Below are positions 5,921 to 7,212 of a DNA stretch of 7,212 nucleotides, piece by piece. Each line of letters opens with the position of its first letter. Position 1 is the stretch's first letter. The position numbers and the translations under genes were made by a program. The notes under the pieces were generated by a model, which searched no databases, had not been told where the DNA came from, and worked only from the letters and a program-made list of their open reading frames with translations. This stretch comes from Bacilli bacterium (GTDB lineage Bacteria > Bacillota_I > Bacilli_A > RF39 > UBA660): assembly GCA_017460245.1 (NCBI GenBank), contig JAFUBK010000159.1, forward strand, positions 1 to 7,212, given 5' to 3'.

Positions 5921-6316
5921 TTACCATTCTATGTTAATATCATTATTATCGTGAATACCTTTACCATCTGTTTCGCCAGTTATTTCTCCTTGAACGCTTA
6001 TGTTATTAGGTGCACATAAGAATATTCCGCCACCTATTTTTTGGATTTTTCCGTTTATAGCATAGATTGTTCCACTTAAAAAATCAACAATTCTTTTTGC
6101 TTGTTCTGGTGTTACTCTTTTTAAGTTAACCACTACTGTATTACGTTTTTTTAAGTGGTCAGCTATTTGCTGAGCTTCAGAATATGCGCGTGGTTCTAAA
6201 AGAATCATTTTAGCGTTACCATCAGCAAGAGCTTCTTCTGCTTTTATATCATAATATTCTTCTGTTGATGAGAATACTTCTTCTTCTTCACCCATTATTT
6301 TTTTCATAAAACCCAT
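5921..6316 (-). CDS. sepF: Cell division protein SepF
   Basis: SepF is a cytoplasmic, membrane-associated partner of FtsZ that forms rings and helps tether and shape the division septum. The protein has 131 residues. A short amphipathic N-terminus (MGFMKKIMG) is the likely membrane anchor. An acidic linker follows, then the SepF core at about 37-115: RAYSEAQQIADHLKKR, VVVNLKRVTPEQAKRIVDFL and IGGGIFLCAPNNI are family signatures. The acidic linker is shorter than in Bacillus subtilis (152 residues in all). An in-frame ATG at 6346 would add ten residues, but AAGGAGG (6329-6323) lies 6 nt before the ATG at 6316 and inside the longer version, so 6316 is chosen. It is first in the sepF-divIVA-ileS series. 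The usual ylmG and ylmH genes between sepF and divIVA are absent. Confidence 0.95.
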   Translation of the reverse strand: MGFMKKIMGEEEEVFSSTEEYYDIKAEEALADGNAKMILLEPRAYSEAQQIADHLKKRNTVVVNLKRVTPEQAKRIVDFLSGTIYAINGKIQKIGGGIFLCAPNNISVQGEITGETDGKGIHDNNDINIEW

Positions 6317-6330
6317 AATTATCCTCCTTG

Positions 6331-6344
6331 GTGTATTTTTACAC
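6331..6344 (-). promoter_or_regulatory. Small hairpin in the sepF leader
   Basis: GTGTA (6331-6335), loop TTTT, TACAC (6340-6344) is a 5-bp inverted repeat. It ends one base before the AAGGAGG of sepF on the mRNA. Short and AT-rich, it may be chance, but a GTG...CAC hairpin sits in the same position before divIVA. Confidence 0.25.
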
Positions 6345-6359
6345 ATATTATTCTACTTC

Positions 6360-6368
6360 ATTTTAACA
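6360..6368 (-). promoter_or_regulatory. Candidate extended -10 promoter of sepF
   Basis: The minus strand reads TGTTAAAAT (6368-6360), an extended -10 (TGn plus TAAAAT). It would start transcription near 6353, about 35 bases before the sepF ATG. The corresponding -35 position is a poor TTTATT, which extended -10 promoters tolerate. The same TGnTAAAAT form occurs upstream of divIVA. Confidence 0.45.
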
Positions 6369-6508
6369 TAGTTTTTTTAAAAAATAAATGGTTTTCATTT
6401 ATATTTTTTGAATTTATTTAATTTTTTTTATAAATTACAATCGTTTTACACTTTTTTAATTTTTTACAAGGAATTTTCCTTTTTTGCGTTGTATGTTTTA
6501 TATAGGAG

Positions 6509-7212
6509 ATGATTTACATTAATTACTATAATGAAATAAAAACTACATTAATTAAAAACGAAGAATATAAAAGAATTAAAGATTATTCTAAAAATAAAAG
6601 TGATTTAAATAGTTATTTTGAAGTTGGTAGATTACTTGTTGAAGCTCAAGGAGGAGAAACTAGAGCTAAATATGGAAATAAACTTATTAAAGAGTATTCT
6701 GCGAAGTTAACTAGAGAATTAGGAAAGGGATATACAGAAAGAAATCTACGTAATATGAGAACATTTTATACAAGGTTTAAAAAATGGCACGCAGTGCGTA
6801 CCAAATTGACATGGACACATTATAGAATGTTGTTACCTTTAAAATCAATAGATGAAATAAAATACTATATTTACATTGCTGAAAAGCAAAATCTTTCATA
6901 TAGGCAGTTAAGAGAACGAATTAAATCCAATGAATATGAAAGAATTGGATTCAAAGAAGAACTTGAAGAACCTAAAATTAATACTTTAATTAAAAATCCA
7001 ATTATTATTAAAACTAATGATATAAATGAAGAAATTACTGAGTATAGACTTCATCAGATAATACTTGAAAATATAGAAGATTTCCTTAAAGAGTTAGGCG
7101 TTGGTTTTACTTTTGTTGGTCACGAAGTTAAGTTAGAAAATAATAATAGAAGAGACATTTTACTTTTTAATACTGAATGTAATTTATATGGTCTTATAGA
7201 CTTAAAAGTTAC
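6509..7212 (+). CDS. YhcG/DUF1016-family PD-(D/E)xK nuclease, 3' end cut by the window
   Basis: This is the first 234 residues of a protein that continues beyond the window. Residues about 30-140 match the DUF1016 N-terminal domain (EVGRLLVEAQGG, KYGNKLIKEYSAKLTRELGKGYTERNLRNMRTFY, SYRQLRERIKSNEYERI). From about 190 the YhcG nuclease domain begins (FTFVGHEVKLE). Its active-site pattern is visible: Asp216 in RRDILLF, then Asp231-Leu-Lys233, a D-x14-D-x-K arrangement where most relatives have Glu-x-Lys. Such proteins are presumed DNA nucleases, often found near restriction-modification or mobile genes; their exact role is not settled. The only early in-frame ATG (6509) directly abuts the ribosome site AGGAG (6504-6508), with a TAG just before it. 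An ATT at 6518, 9 nt from AGGAG and next to the conserved NYYNEIK, may be the real start. It is divergent from sepF and may mark an accessory region to the right. Confidence 0.88.
   Translation, partial: MIYINYYNEIKTTLIKNEEYKRIKDYSKNKSDLNSYFEVGRLLVEAQGGETRAKYGNKLIKEYSAKLTRELGKGYTERNLRNMRTFYTRFKKWHAVRTKLTWTHYRMLLPLKSIDEIKYYIYIAEKQNLSYRQLRERIKSNEYERIGFKEELEEPKINTLIKNPIIIKTNDINEEITEYRLHQIILENIEDFLKELGVGFTFVGHEVKLENNNRRDILLFNTECNLYGLIDLKV

Noticed and set aside
6468..6485. AAGGA...TCCTT hairpin followed by T run as a terminator
   Set aside because: The stem is only 5 bp, and no plus-strand gene lies upstream between sepF and the nuclease gene that would need it.
1..7212. CRISPR arrays, tRNA or rRNA genes, insertion sequences, alternative genetic code
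   Set aside because: No regularly spaced repeats, no cloverleaf or rRNA-like segment and no transposase were seen. Tryptophan is encoded by TGG and full-length genes read through under the standard code.

Overview
The window looks like chromosome from an AT-rich, low-GC Gram-positive bacterium (Bacillota, most likely class Bacilli or a related gut lineage). Base composition is roughly 30% G+C by eye. The lineage call rests on four things seen here: a T-box leader in front of ileS, the cell-division pair sepF/divIVA next to ileS, a SigK-type sporulation sigma factor, and strong AGGAG ribosome binding sites. Tryptophan is read from TGG and all frames are intact under the standard code, so this is not a Mycoplasma-type code. 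Species cannot be named from the sequence.

Layout, left to right. A good vegetative promoter (25-53) drives a small acidic protein with one C-terminal membrane helix (79-483, +). It converges on, and overlaps by 8 bp, sigK (476-1174, -). Next comes a two-gene minus-strand unit of unknown function (1561-2364, then 1228-1542). Both products carry two central membrane helices and a charged coiled-coil tail. This unit lies between two nearly identical hairpin terminators (1222-1250 and 2423-2448). Then comes ileS (2442-5159, -) with a complete isoleucine T-box leader (about 5165-5397) that starts right at the divIVA stop codon. divIVA (5399-5857, -) and sepF (5921-6316, -) follow. A divergent AT-rich spacer of about 190 bp separates sepF from the 5' part of a YhcG/DUF1016-type PD-(D/E)xK nuclease gene (6509-7212, +), which is cut by the window edge.

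How it fits together. The right half is a compacted version of the well-known sepF-ylmG-ylmH-divIVA-ileS cluster, with ylmG and ylmH absent. SepF supports the FtsZ ring, DivIVA marks curved membrane and poles, and IleS is placed under tRNA-Ile control by its T-box. The left half combines a late mother-cell sigma factor with three membrane proteins I do not recognise. No complete new system can be proven here. The most unusual items are the shared terminator hairpin flanking the unknown two-gene unit, the unknown membrane pair itself, and the start-codon arrangement of the nuclease gene.
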